Shown here: piece by piece, positions 1 to 6,112 of the stretch
Numbering within the stretch: the stretch's first letter is position 1
Layout of the letters: every line of letters starts with the position of its first letter
Assembly: GCA_046729895.1 (NCBI GenBank)
Contig: JBKPHP010000086.1
Span: forward strand, 1-6,659
DNA: 6,659 nt
Reading direction: 5' to 3'
Origin: DASXBA01 sp046729895
Lineage (GTDB): Bacteria > Actinomycetota > Thermoleophilia > Solirubrobacterales > Thermoleophilaceae
Position numbers and translations under genes: made by a program
The notes under the pieces: model-generated
Database searches by the model: none
Told to the model about the DNA's origin: nothing
Seen by the model: the letters and a program-made list of their open reading frames with translations, nothing else

Positions 1-711
1 CGCAAGGCCGACAACCCGTCGATTACGCGCGACGTGTCGGGCGAGGGTGTTCAGCAGGCGCTCCTCAAGATCCTCGAGGGGACCGTGGCCTCGGTGCCGC
101 CGCAGGGCGGTCGCAAGCACCCGCACCAGGAGTTCCTGACGATCGACACCACGAACATCCTCTTCATCTGCGGAGGGGCGTTCGCGGACCTCGACAAGGT
201 CATCGAGCGGCGCATCGGCCACAAGGGCGTGGGCTTCGGCGCCTCCGTGCGCTCCAAGCGCAACAAGGACACGGGGGAGCTGTTCGAGCAGGTCCTTCCC
301 GAGGACCTGGTCGAGTACGGGCTGATCCCGGAGTTCATCGGCCGACTGCCCGTGATCTCGGTGATCCACCAGCTCTCCAGGGAGGATCTGGTCTGCATCC
401 TCACGGAGCCGCGGAACGCGCTCGTCAAGCAGTTCCAGCGCTTCTTCCAGTTCGACGGCATCGACCTCGTGTTCGCCGACGATTCGCTAGGCGCTATCGC
501 CGACCGGGCCCTCGAGCGCGAGACCGGCGCCCGCGGCCTTCGGTCGATCCTCGAGGACACGCTGCTCGAGGTGCAGTTCGAGCTTCCCTCCCGTCGCGAC
601 GTCAAGAAGTGCGTCGTCACCAAGGAGACGATCGACAAGAGCCTCAAGCCGACGCTCGTCACCGAGGCCGCTCCCGACGAGCGCGGGGAGCAGGCCGCCG
701 AGTCGGCCTAG
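1..711 (+). CDS. clpX: ATP-dependent Clp protease ATP-binding subunit ClpX (5'-truncated)
   Basis: ClpX is the hexameric AAA+ unfoldase that recognises tagged proteins, unfolds them with ATP and threads them into ClpP in the cytoplasm. The window enters the gene immediately after the Walker B region, so the N-terminal zinc-binding domain, Walker A, Walker B and GYVG pore loop lie upstream. The 236 visible residues run collinearly with E. coli ClpX as I remember it. They include the start RKADNPSITRDVSGEGVQQA, the RKH pore loop (residues 38-40 of the visible part), sensor-1 strand ILFICGGAF, a ClpP-binding IGF-type loop reading V77-G78-F79, the segment GLIPEFIGRLPV, and sensor-2 motif GARGLR with Arg178. 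The tail is short and acidic, ending EQAAESA. No frameshift or missing key residue is seen in this part. A small ORF starts 6 nt after the TAG stop, suggesting co-transcription. Identification is effectively certain; only the true start is unseen. Confidence 0.97.
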   Translation, partial: RKADNPSITRDVSGEGVQQALLKILEGTVASVPPQGGRKHPHQEFLTIDTTNILFICGGAFADLDKVIERRIGHKGVGFGASVRSKRNKDTGELFEQVLPEDLVEYGLIPEFIGRLPVISVIHQLSREDLVCILTEPRNALVKQFQRFFQFDGIDLVFADDSLGAIADRALERETGARGLRSILEDTLLEVQFELPSRRDVKKCVVTKETIDKSLKPTLVTEAAPDERGEQAAESA

Positions 712-717
712 CCGTAG

Positions 718-1068
718 GTGCGACCGAGGCTCCGCTTGCTCGAGCGCGTCGGCGGTGCGCTCGGGTTCTCCCCTGAGGGCCGGCCCGTGCGCGTCTGGAC
801 GGAGGGGCGGCCGGGGGAGGAGGAGTCGCGGGTGCGCGACGGCACGGTGGTCGAAGTGGCCGACGACGGCGCCGTTGTGGACTTGGACGAACCGGTGGCC
901 GCCGATGGCCGCGAGCTGCGCAGCGTGTTGCTCGTGCCGCGGGAACCGGGCTGGGGGCTACGAGCGCTGTGGTTCTCGTTCATCGCCGTGGACGCCTTCC
1001 CCGCGCACCGCGAGGGACGCGGCGAGCCCGTTGGTCGCTGGTGGATGCGGCTCGGAAGCGGCCGTTAG
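718..1068 (+). CDS. Uncharacterised 116-aa protein downstream of clpX
   Basis: I do not recognise this protein. It starts with GTG 6 nt after the clpX stop and ends at a TAG inside a 16-bp tandem duplication. Codon third positions are strongly G/C throughout, as in the flanking genes, which supports real coding over the alternative frame beginning at 755. There is no signal peptide. Residues 1-16 are basic and hydrophobic. Residues 39-60 (VRDGTVVEVADDGAVVDLDE and following) alternate hydrophobic and polar residues like paired beta strands, resembling a small barrel, and a further strand follows at 67-75. Residues 79-94 are aromatic-rich (W79, W85, F86, F88, F94) and too short and interrupted to call a membrane helix. 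The C-terminus holds a WW pair at 108-109. No good Shine-Dalgarno precedes the GTG, so translation probably depends on reinitiation after clpX. Function unknown; a role linked to ClpX is only a guess from position. Confidence 0.62.
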   Translation: MRPRLRLLERVGGALGFSPEGRPVRVWTEGRPGEEESRVRDGTVVEVADDGAVVDLDEPVAADGRELRSVLLVPREPGWGLRALWFSFIAVDAFPAHREGRGEPVGRWWMRLGSGR

Positions 1069-1102
1069 GGCGATCGGCCGTTAGGGCGATCCGGCCACTT
1101 CC
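1054..1102. terminator. Stem-loop between convergent genes, possible bidirectional terminator
   Basis: GGAAGCGGCCG (1054-1064) can pair with CGGCCACTTCC (1092-1102), giving eleven positions with one C/A mismatch on the plus-strand RNA. On the minus-strand RNA the same position becomes a U-G wobble, so the stem is continuous. The 27-nt loop contains the rest of the 16-bp tandem duplication. The loop also allows two alternative 5-bp hairpins: GGCCG 1060-1064 with CGGCC 1075-1079, and GGCCG 1076-1080 with CGGCC 1092-1096. It lies exactly where the clpX-side transcript meets the SnoaL-like transcript, where a terminator would be expected. No U-tract follows on either strand, so an intrinsic terminator of the classical type is not shown. 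Confidence 0.4.
1060..1091. repeat. Perfect 16-bp tandem duplication across a stop codon
   Basis: The unit GGCCGTTAGGGCGATC occurs at 1060-1075 and again, without mismatch or spacer, at 1076-1091. The first copy carries the TAG stop (1066-1068) of the upstream ORF. The second copy lies in the short gap before the convergent SnoaL-like gene. It looks like a recent local duplication and falls within the stem-loop described for 1054-1102. Confidence 0.9.
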
Positions 1103-1106
1103 CCCT

Positions 1107-1577
1107 CTACCGTCCTGACTTGTGGGGCCATAGCCGCCCCCAGGCAGGACGCTTCCGAGACTTCGCCTGCGCTTCGGAGGAGCGGCCAGGGTGGGACGCC
1201 CGGCCGGCCTCGCGGAGCGCCTCGTCGCGATCGCTGAAGCTGTCGTGTCGCACGATCCGCTCGTGCCGGAAGGTCCAGACGCTGACGAGGGTCTGCTCGG
1301 CGCCGGCGCCGCTTTCCCTCCCGCGACCCCGCATTGTGGAGACGACCACCACCTTGTCGCCGCAGTCAACGAACTCCTCCGGGTCGATCCGAAGGCCGTC
1401 GAACATCTCGCCGACCTCGAGGAGCCACTGCCGCACGCCCGCGTGCCCGTGGAACGAAACCACCGGAGCGAAGCGGAACGCATTCCACTCCACATCGGGG
1501 TCGAGCAGCTCCCAGTCGAACTCGCCCGTCTCGTTGAATCGGTCGTAGGCGCGCCGCAGGCGGTCGACGGTGGCCAT
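1107..1577 (-). CDS. SnoaL-like (NTF2-fold) domain protein, second of a tandem pair
   Basis: A predicted 156-aa soluble protein of the SnoaL-like/NTF2-like superfamily, cone-shaped alpha+beta proteins that include ketosteroid isomerase and polyketide cyclases. The N-terminal helix is VDRLRRAYDRFNETGEFDWE. The hallmark LLDPDVEW follows at residues 24-31, then FHGHAGVRQWL (42-52), the IDPEEFVDCGDKVVVV strand pair (64-79), an RGRGRESG turn (83-90), and the final strands VSVWTFRHERIVRHDSF (98-114) ending in the DRDEAL helix. This arrangement is typical of the many actinobacterial members of unknown substrate. The last 30 residues (127-156) are a basic Ser/Arg/Lys-rich extension not expected for the domain. 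I chose ATG 1577 because the fold begins there; GTG 1616 in frame would add 13 residues. It lies 51 nt downstream of the paralogous gene on the same strand. The true reaction cannot be read from sequence. Confidence 0.85.
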   Translation of the reverse strand: MATVDRLRRAYDRFNETGEFDWELLDPDVEWNAFRFAPVVSFHGHAGVRQWLLEVGEMFDGLRIDPEEFVDCGDKVVVVSTMRGRGRESGAGAEQTLVSVWTFRHERIVRHDSFSDRDEALREAGRASHPGRSSEAQAKSRKRPAWGRLWPHKSGR

Positions 1578-1585
1578 CGGCGCGC

Positions 1586-1591
1586 AGTATC
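1586..1591 (-). promoter_or_regulatory. Candidate -10 box of a leaderless start (SnoaL-like gene 2)
   Basis: Read on the minus strand, GATACT ends 8 nt before the ATG at 1577 and matches TATAAT at four of six positions. No Shine-Dalgarno is close enough to the ATG; the nearest purine run, GGGATGGA, is about 12 nt upstream. This would fit a transcript starting at or near the ATG. It is a weak motif call made because the neighbouring gene shows the same spacing. Confidence 0.25.
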
Positions 1592-1628
1592 CATCCCGAT
1601 GCGGCTGCTGCCCCACCTCGGCGTCCCG

Positions 1629-2057
1629 TCACGCCTGCGGGGGGCCGATCCGCAGCGTCGAGCTGTCCTCCAGGAAACGGTGCCGCGCCTTCTCAGCGTC
1701 GCCGAACATCCGGAGCCGCGAAGCCCGATCGCCGCGGAAGTCCCAGAGGTGGGCGACTCGTTGGTCGAGCTCCATGCCGCTTCCGCGGCCACGCGCCCGG
1801 TAGCGAACGATTACAAGCATCTCGGCACCGCGCCCCAGCATCTCCTCCGGCTCGAGGCGGCACTCCTCCCAGGGCTCCAGCCATGCTTCCATGCCTTTTA
1901 GGAGGCCCTTCGGGCCGCGGAACACGTCGGTGTCGGCCATTCCCTTCGGCCATATCCACTCGAAGTCGGGGTGACAGGCCTCCACCAGGACCTCCACGCT
2001 CCCGTGACTCTGGGCGGCGTAGACGCGCTCGAGGAGCTCTCGCTTCCCTTCCTCCAC
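1629..2057 (-). CDS. SnoaL-like (NTF2-fold) domain protein, first of a tandem pair
   Basis: A predicted 142-aa soluble SnoaL-like protein, divergent from valS. Visible features are the N-terminal helix KRELLERVYAAQSHGSVE, the hallmark CHPDFEW (residues 28-34), FRGPKGLLKGMEAWLEPW (46-63), the LEPEEMLGRGAEMLVIVRY strand pair (68-86), the RGRGSG turn (89-94), LDQRVAHLWDFRGDRASRLRMF (97-118), and a closing GDAEKARHRF helix. It aligns block by block with the downstream gene, so the two are tandem paralogs, though far diverged. Catalytic residues cannot be assigned. GTG 2057 is chosen because the family helix starts just after it and a -10-like box lies 7 nt upstream. In-frame GTGs at 2078 and 2108 are alternatives, and the latter would overlap the valS start on the other strand. 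The two SnoaL-like genes probably share a transcript. Substrate unknown. Confidence 0.85.
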   Translation of the reverse strand: MEEGKRELLERVYAAQSHGSVEVLVEACHPDFEWIWPKGMADTDVFRGPKGLLKGMEAWLEPWEECRLEPEEMLGRGAEMLVIVRYRARGRGSGMELDQRVAHLWDFRGDRASRLRMFGDAEKARHRFLEDSSTLRIGPPQA

Positions 2058-2064
2058 GGCTGAA

Positions 2065-2070
2065 AGTATT
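2065..2070 (-). promoter_or_regulatory. Candidate -10 box for the SnoaL-like gene pair
   Basis: On the minus strand AATACT ends 7 nt before the GTG at 2057, with no Shine-Dalgarno between them. The overlapping register TACTTT also fits the actinobacterial TANNNT pattern, with a -35-like CTGCCA 17 nt further upstream. The whole space between this start and the divergent valS start is only 44 nt, so promoters for both directions must overlap here. On the plus strand CAGACT (2089-2094), 7 nt before the valS GTG, is an even weaker -10 candidate. Confidence 0.3.
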
Positions 2071-2101
2071 CCGCTCACCCACGGCTGGCAGACTTGGTGC
2101 C

Positions 2102-4687
2102 GTGGCACGGGATCAGCTCAAGGCCCTCGAGCAGCGCACGCGCTACGACCCGCACGAGGTCGAGGGGCGGGTCTTCGCGCGCTGGGAGCAGGCCCGCATC
2201 TTCCACCCGGAGCCGGAGGGCACCGCGGACGAGAACTACTCGATCGCGCTGCCTCCGCCCAACGTGACCGGCGCCCTCCACATGGGCCACGCGCTCAATG
2301 GCTCGGTCCAGGACGCCTGTGTGCGCCTCGCTCGGATGCGGGGCAGGCGAACAAAGTGGATCTTCGGCACCGACCACGCGGGAATCGCCACTCAGGTGAA
2401 GGTCGAGGAGGCCATCGCCGCGGAGGGGAAGACCAAAGAGGACCTCGGTCGCGAGGAGTTCGTCAAGCGGGTCTGGCGCTGGCGGGAGGAGCACGGCTCG
2501 CTGATCAACGACCAGTACAAGCGGCTTGGGGCCTCGCTCGACTACGCGGACGAGCGCTTCACGATGGACGACGACTACGTGCGCGCCGTCATGCACGTGT
2601 TCGTCCACCTGTTCGAGAAGGGGCTGGTCTACCGGGACAACTACATGGTCAACTGGGACCCGGGCACGCGGTCTGCGATCTCGGATCTCGAGGTGGTCCA
2701 GCGGAAGGTGGAGGACACGCTCTACCTGATCGACTACCCGCTCGAGTCGGGCTCCGGATCGGTGACGGTCGCGACCGTCCGGCCCGAGACCATGCTGGCC
2801 GACACGGCCATCGCGGTGAACCCCCGCGACGAGCGCTACTCGCGGCTGATCGGCGAGGCGGCGATCCTGCCACTGGTCGGCCGCAGGCTGAAGGTGATCG
2901 CCGACGAGTACGTCGATCCGGAATTCGGCACGGGGGCGCTCACGATCACGCCGGGCCATGACCCCAACGACTTCGAGATCGGCCACAAGAGGGGGCTCGA
3001 GGAGGTCACGGTGATCGGCGAGGATGGCCGGATCACCGACGCGGCGCCCGAACGGTTCCGGGGCCTGCCGGTGGATGAGGCCCGGCGGGCCGTGGTTGCG
3101 GCGCTGCGCGAGGAGGGCCTCATCTCGGGGACGCAGCCCTACGTCCACGACGTCCCGCACTCCCAGCGCTCCGGCAAGCGAATCGAGCCGCTGATCTCCC
3201 TGCAGTGGTTCTGTGACATGACCGGGCTCGCCAGGCCCGCCATCGAGGTGGTCGAGCAGGGGCGGATTCGCTTCCACCCGGAGAGCCCCTGGACCGACGT
3301 CTACCTGCGCTGGCTGCGGGAGATCCGGCCCTGGTGCATCTCGCGCCAGCTCTGGTGGGGCCACCAGATCCCGGCGTGGTACCGCGCCGACGAGCTGTAC
3401 GTCGGCGAGCGGCCGCCCGACGGCGACGGCTGGGAACGCGACCCCGACGTGCTGGACACGTGGTTCTCCTCGGCGCTCTGGCCCTTCGCGACGCTCGGCT
3501 GGCCGCGGGACACGCCGGAGATGCGCGCTTTCTATCCCACTGACGTCCTCTCCACGGCGCGCGACATCATCTTCCTCTGGGTGGCGCGGATGGTGATGTT
3601 CGGGATCGAGTTCACGAGCGAGATCCCGTTCAGCGACGTTCCCATCCACTCCGTGATCCAGTCGCCGGAGGGCAAGCGCATGTCCAAGTCGCTCGGCACC
3701 GGGATCGATCCGATCGACGAGATCGAGAGCCACGGCGCCGACGCCCTTCGCTTCGGACTGCTCGCGATGGCCTCCACCCAGGACGTGCGCTACTCGGCCC
3801 AGCGGGTCAAGCAGGGCGAGGACCTCGCCAACAAGCTCTGGAACGCGTCCCGGCTGATACTGCTGGGCGCCTCCGAGGACGCCGCGCCCTCCGTCGCCAC
3901 GGCCGAAACCGTCGAGGACCGCTGGATCCTGTCGCGGCTCGAGAACACAACCCGCGAGGTGACGGAGCTGCTCGACGGGTTCCACTTCTCTCCCGCCGCT
4001 CTGCGCCTCTACGAGGTGTTCTGGTCGGAGCTGTGCGACTGGTACCTCGAGCTCGCCAAGCCGCGCCTCTACTCGCAGAACAACACCGCCGTCTCAGGCG
4101 TGCTGCTGCACGCTCTCGAGCGCTCGCTGATCCTGCTCCATCCGGTGATGCCCTTCGTCACCGAGGAGATCTGGTCCTTCCTGCCCGGCGAGCGCGGCCT
4201 CCTCGCGATCGCGCAGCGGCCGGAGCCGAACGATGGGCTGATCGACGCGCAGGCCGAGGAGCAGCTGGGACGCGTGATCGACGCGGTGACAGAGCTGCGC
4301 AGCTACCGCGACGCCGTCGGCGCCAAGGCCTCCGCCCAGATCCCCGCCCGGCTCCTCGCCGACGGCTATGACGAGGCCAGCAGAGGCCAGATCGCGCGCC
4401 TGGCTCGGTTTGAATTCGTGGCCGACGAGCGGGCGGACGGCGACGTGCTCGCGACCCTGTCGATCCCCGGCGGCGCCGTGCAGGTGCTTTCCTCCGACGC
4501 GTTCGACCCCGAGGAAGGCGAGAGGAAGCTGGCGGCCAAGCGCGAGCAGCTGCGCGGCGAGATCGAGCGCGCCGAGCGCAAGCTCGCCAACAAGGGCTTC
4601 GTAGAGAAGGCGCCGCCTGAGGTGGTCGAGGAGGAGCGCCGGAAGCTCGAGGAGTTCCGGCGTGCCCTCGAGCGGCTGGGCCGATGA
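2102..4687 (+). CDS. valS: Valyl-tRNA synthetase
   Basis: Class Ia aminoacyl-tRNA synthetase that charges tRNA-Val and hydrolyses mischarged Thr-tRNA-Val, in the cytoplasm. The 861 residues fit a compact bacterial ValRS. In order: PPPNVTGALHMGHAL with the HIGH-type HMGH at 60-63; the CP1 editing domain with TVRPETMLADTA (225-236) and GTGALTITPGHDPNDFEIG (276-294); WCISRQLWWGHQIPAWY (411-427); DVLDTWFSSALWPF (449-462); the KMSKS loop as RMSKS (526-530); the anticodon-binding domain from about 605 with CDWYLELAKPRLY (645-657); and the C-terminal charged coiled-coil tRNA arm (about 801-861). The stretch before DVLDTWFSS is short and has no cysteine cluster. GTG 2102 is the start because family similarity begins soon after it; upstream in-frame sequence is antisense to a SnoaL-like gene. 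No Shine-Dalgarno is seen. The stop overlaps the folC start by 4 nt. Confidence 0.98.
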   Translation: MARDQLKALEQRTRYDPHEVEGRVFARWEQARIFHPEPEGTADENYSIALPPPNVTGALHMGHALNGSVQDACVRLARMRGRRTKWIFGTDHAGIATQVKVEEAIAAEGKTKEDLGREEFVKRVWRWREEHGSLINDQYKRLGASLDYADERFTMDDDYVRAVMHVFVHLFEKGLVYRDNYMVNWDPGTRSAISDLEVVQRKVEDTLYLIDYPLESGSGSVTVATVRPETMLADTAIAVNPRDERYSRLIGEAAILPLVGRRLKVIADEYVDPEFGTGALTITPGHDPNDFEIGHKRGLEEVTVIGEDGRITDAAPERFRGLPVDEARRAVVAALREEGLISGTQPYVHDVPHSQRSGKRIEPLISLQWFCDMTGLARPAIEVVEQGRIRFHPESPWTDVYLRWLREIRPWCISRQLWWGHQIPAWYRADELYVGERPPDGDGWERDPDVLDTWFSSALWPFATLGWPRDTPEMRAFYPTDVLSTARDIIFLWVARMVMFGIEFTSEIPFSDVPIHSVIQSPEGKRMSKSLGTGIDPIDEIESHGADALRFGLLAMASTQDVRYSAQRVKQGEDLANKLWNASRLILLGASEDAAPSVATAETVEDRWILSRLENTTREVTELLDGFHFSPAALRLYEVFWSELCDWYLELAKPRLYSQNNTAVSGVLLHALERSLILLHPVMPFVTEEIWSFLPGERGLLAIAQRPEPNDGLIDAQAEEQLGRVIDAVTELRSYRDAVGAKASAQIPARLLADGYDEASRGQIARLARFEFVADERADGDVLATLSIPGGAVQVLSSDAFDPEEGERKLAAKREQLRGEIERAERKLANKGFVEKAPPEVVEEERRKLEEFRRALERLGR

Positions 4688-5907
4688 CCCTTCGCCAGGC
4701 CGAGGAGTACCTGCTCGGCCTCGAGCTGTTCGGCATGCGGTTCGGGCTCGACCGCATGCACAAGCTGATGACCGTCCTGGGGCTGCCGCAGCGGCGGTTC
4801 GCGTCGATACATGTGGTCGGCACCAATGGCAAGTCGTCGACCGTCCGATTCTGTGCCGCGATACTCCACCGTCACGGTCTGCGCACAGGGAGCTACACCT
4901 CGCCGCACCTCCGCTCCTTCCGGGAGCGGATCGAGGTGGGGGAGGAGGCGATCTCGGAGGCCGACTTCGCGGCCGCGGTGGCGCGCGCCGCGCATGCCGC
5001 GGAGCTCGTGAACCGGACGCTCGAGCCCGACGATCGGGTCACGCAGTTCGAGGCCCTGACCGCCGCGGCCTACCACGAGCTCGCCCGGCGCGGGGTGGAG
5101 ATCGCGGTGATCGAGGCCGGCCTCGGAGGCCGCTTCGACGCGACGAACGTGATCCCGTCGAAGGTCCAGGCGCTGACGAACGTGGGCCTCGAGCACACGC
5201 GCTGGCTCGGGCCGACACTCGCCGACATCGCCGAGGAGAAGCTCGCGGTGGTACGCGACCACGCCGCGCTGGTCACTCCCGAGGCGCTTCCCGACGAGGT
5301 GGAGGCCGTGCTACACCGGGTCCTGGACGAGCGCCGTGCGAGGCGTGTGCGTGCCGCTGCGGCTCCCGGAGGGTTCCAGCGCGCCAACTTCGCGCTCGCC
5401 GCCGCCGCTGCCGCTGCGTTCCTCGGCCGGGAGCTCGACGAGGCCGCGGTGCGGGCTGCCGAGAGCGAAACCCGCATCCCGGGCCGGATGGACCTCGTGG
5501 CTCAAGACCCGCTCACGATCTACGACGGCGCCCACAACCCGTCCGGCGCCCGCGCCCTGGCCGACGCGCTGCCCGAGGTGGTGGGGGAGCGACAGCCGCG
5601 GGTGGCCGTCATCAGCGTGCTCGAGGACAAGGACACCGCCGGGATGCTGCACGAGCTCGCGCCCCGCTTCGACCGCTTTGTATTCACCCGCTGCGCCAAC
5701 CCGAGGGCACTCTCCCCGGGAACACTCGAGACGCTCGCCGACAAGCTGGCGGGCCCACCCTTCGAGACCGTCGCGGATCCCGGCGCGGCGGTCGAGCGGG
5801 GCAGTGCTCTGGCCGGCCGTGGCGGCGCGGTGGTCGCGACGGGGTCGATCTACCTCGTCGCCGATCTCGTCCGGGAGGCCGGCGACGCCCGGGCCTCTAC
5901 GTTGTAG
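4684..5907 (+). CDS. folC: Folylpolyglutamate synthase / dihydrofolate synthase
   Basis: FolC adds glutamate to dihydropteroate and/or polyglutamylates folates using ATP, in the cytoplasm. The 407-aa protein is slightly short for the family. Motifs seen: P-loop GTNGKSS (46-52); YTSPHL followed by FRERI (71-83), the family's substrate loop; EAGLGGRFDATN (144-155) with the Mg-binding glutamate; GLEHTRWLG (168-176); Lys186 at the position of the carbamylated lysine; a PGRMD segment near 265-272 opening the C-terminal domain; and DGAHNP (281-286). An alanine-rich helix (AAAAAAAFLG) precedes it, where the family has the same QxxN-Ala-rich helix. The usual EKAGI around the lysine reads EKLAV here. 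Its ATG overlaps the valS stop as ATGA, implying translational coupling. Whether it has both activities or mainly one cannot be told from sequence alone. Confidence 0.95.
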   Translation: MTLRQAEEYLLGLELFGMRFGLDRMHKLMTVLGLPQRRFASIHVVGTNGKSSTVRFCAAILHRHGLRTGSYTSPHLRSFRERIEVGEEAISEADFAAAVARAAHAAELVNRTLEPDDRVTQFEALTAAAYHELARRGVEIAVIEAGLGGRFDATNVIPSKVQALTNVGLEHTRWLGPTLADIAEEKLAVVRDHAALVTPEALPDEVEAVLHRVLDERRARRVRAAAAPGGFQRANFALAAAAAAAFLGRELDEAAVRAAESETRIPGRMDLVAQDPLTIYDGAHNPSGARALADALPEVVGERQPRVAVISVLEDKDTAGMLHELAPRFDRFVFTRCANPRALSPGTLETLADKLAGPPFETVADPGAAVERGSALAGRGGAVVATGSIYLVADLVREAGDARASTL

Positions 5908-5918
5908 GTCCTCACAGA

Positions 5919-5951
5919 GTCACTTCACCGGGCTCTGGCCGGCCAAGTGAC
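5919..5951 (+). promoter_or_regulatory. Stem-loop just downstream of folC
   Basis: GTCACTT (5919-5925) is the perfect inverse complement of AAGTGAC (5945-5951). Inside, after a 2x2 internal loop, CCGG (5928-5931) pairs with CCGG (5939-5942) around a 7-nt loop. It begins 11 nt after the folC stop. There is no U-tract after it. It could attenuate or process the valS-folC transcript, or as DNA be an operator palindrome for the genes downstream. The pairing is seen; any function is inferred. Confidence 0.4.
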
Positions 5952-5956
5952 ACCGC

Positions 5957-5981
5957 AGGAGGAGGATGCGAGGATTCCTCC
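5957..5981 (+). promoter_or_regulatory. Shine-Dalgarno facing an adjacent anti-Shine-Dalgarno
   Basis: A strong AGGAGGAGG run (5957-5965) lies 17 nt before the ATG at 5983, too far to serve it ideally. A second, weaker AGGA (5971-5974) sits 8 nt before that ATG. Directly before the ATG, TCCTCC (5976-5981) is complementary to GGAGGA (5961-5966) with a 9-nt loop, and to AGGA by a tighter palindrome. The ribosome-binding region could therefore be folded shut on itself. Confidence 0.4.
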
Positions 5982-5982
5982 A

Positions 5983-6102
5983 ATGGACGAGGGCGAAGGA
6001 CCCGGATTCGGTGCGATGATCGGCCTGGTCGCCCTCGTGGTGGCCACGGTGATCCTCGTCTTCTTCGGGATCGGCTACGCACTCGGCCGGCTCTTTCTCT
6101 AG
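5983..6102 (+). CDS. 39-aa single-pass membrane microprotein
   Basis: A short ORF, MDEGEGPGFGAMIGL at the start and ending GYALGRLFL before a TAG. The first ten residues are acidic and Gly-rich. Residues 12 to about 35 form one uninterrupted hydrophobic helix rich in Val, Ile, Leu and Phe. GxxxG spacings flank it (G10/G14 and G31/G35), a helix-packing pattern. The only positive charge is Arg36, so the positive-inside rule predicts the N-terminus outside and the C-terminus in the cytoplasm. ATG 5983 has an AGGA 8 nt upstream; an in-frame GTG at 5947 would give 51 residues with no Shine-Dalgarno. It lies 75 nt after folC and 26 nt before the zinc-ribbon membrane gene, so it could share a transcript with either. 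I know no named family for it. The membrane character is clear; that it is expressed is inferred from codon use and spacing. Confidence 0.6.
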   Translation: MDEGEGPGFGAMIGLVALVVATVILVFFGIGYALGRLFL

Positions 6103-6112
6103 CCGAGCGCAC

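Noticed and set aside
980..1901. Long alternative frames in the SnoaL region (minus 980-1792, plus 1191-1901)
   Set aside because: The SnoaL-like hallmarks lie in the frames called as genes. These alternatives cross gene boundaries and have low-complexity Arg/Ser/Ala composition or antisense character.
1883..2101. Extension of valS upstream to an ATG at 1883
   Set aside because: The extra 73 residues are Arg/Pro/Ser-rich, unlike any ValRS N-terminus, and lie antisense to the SnoaL-like gene. GTG 2102 fits the family start.
2058..2101. T-box or other tRNA-sensing leader for valS
   Set aside because: Only 44 nt separate the divergent starts, too short for a T-box, and no specifier or anti-terminator structure is visible.
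3671..3688. RMSKS in place of KMSKS in ValRS as a possible defect
   Set aside because: Lys to Arg at the first position is a conservative and common variation; the second lysine is intact.
2075..3985. 636-codon open frame on the minus strand opposite valS
   Set aside because: It is the antisense shadow of a strongly conserved valS in GC-rich DNA. The predicted protein is Arg/Val/Asp/His-rich without a recognisable domain.
4158..5262. Minus-strand frames opposite the valS end and folC
   Set aside because: Both plus-strand genes are certain; these are antisense shadows with no domain.
5966..6019. 17-codon ORF with ATG directly after AGGAGGAGG
   Set aside because: The Shine-Dalgarno is too close to the ATG (0-3 nt) and the peptide has no leader-peptide signature. 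Kept only as part of the translational-switch idea.
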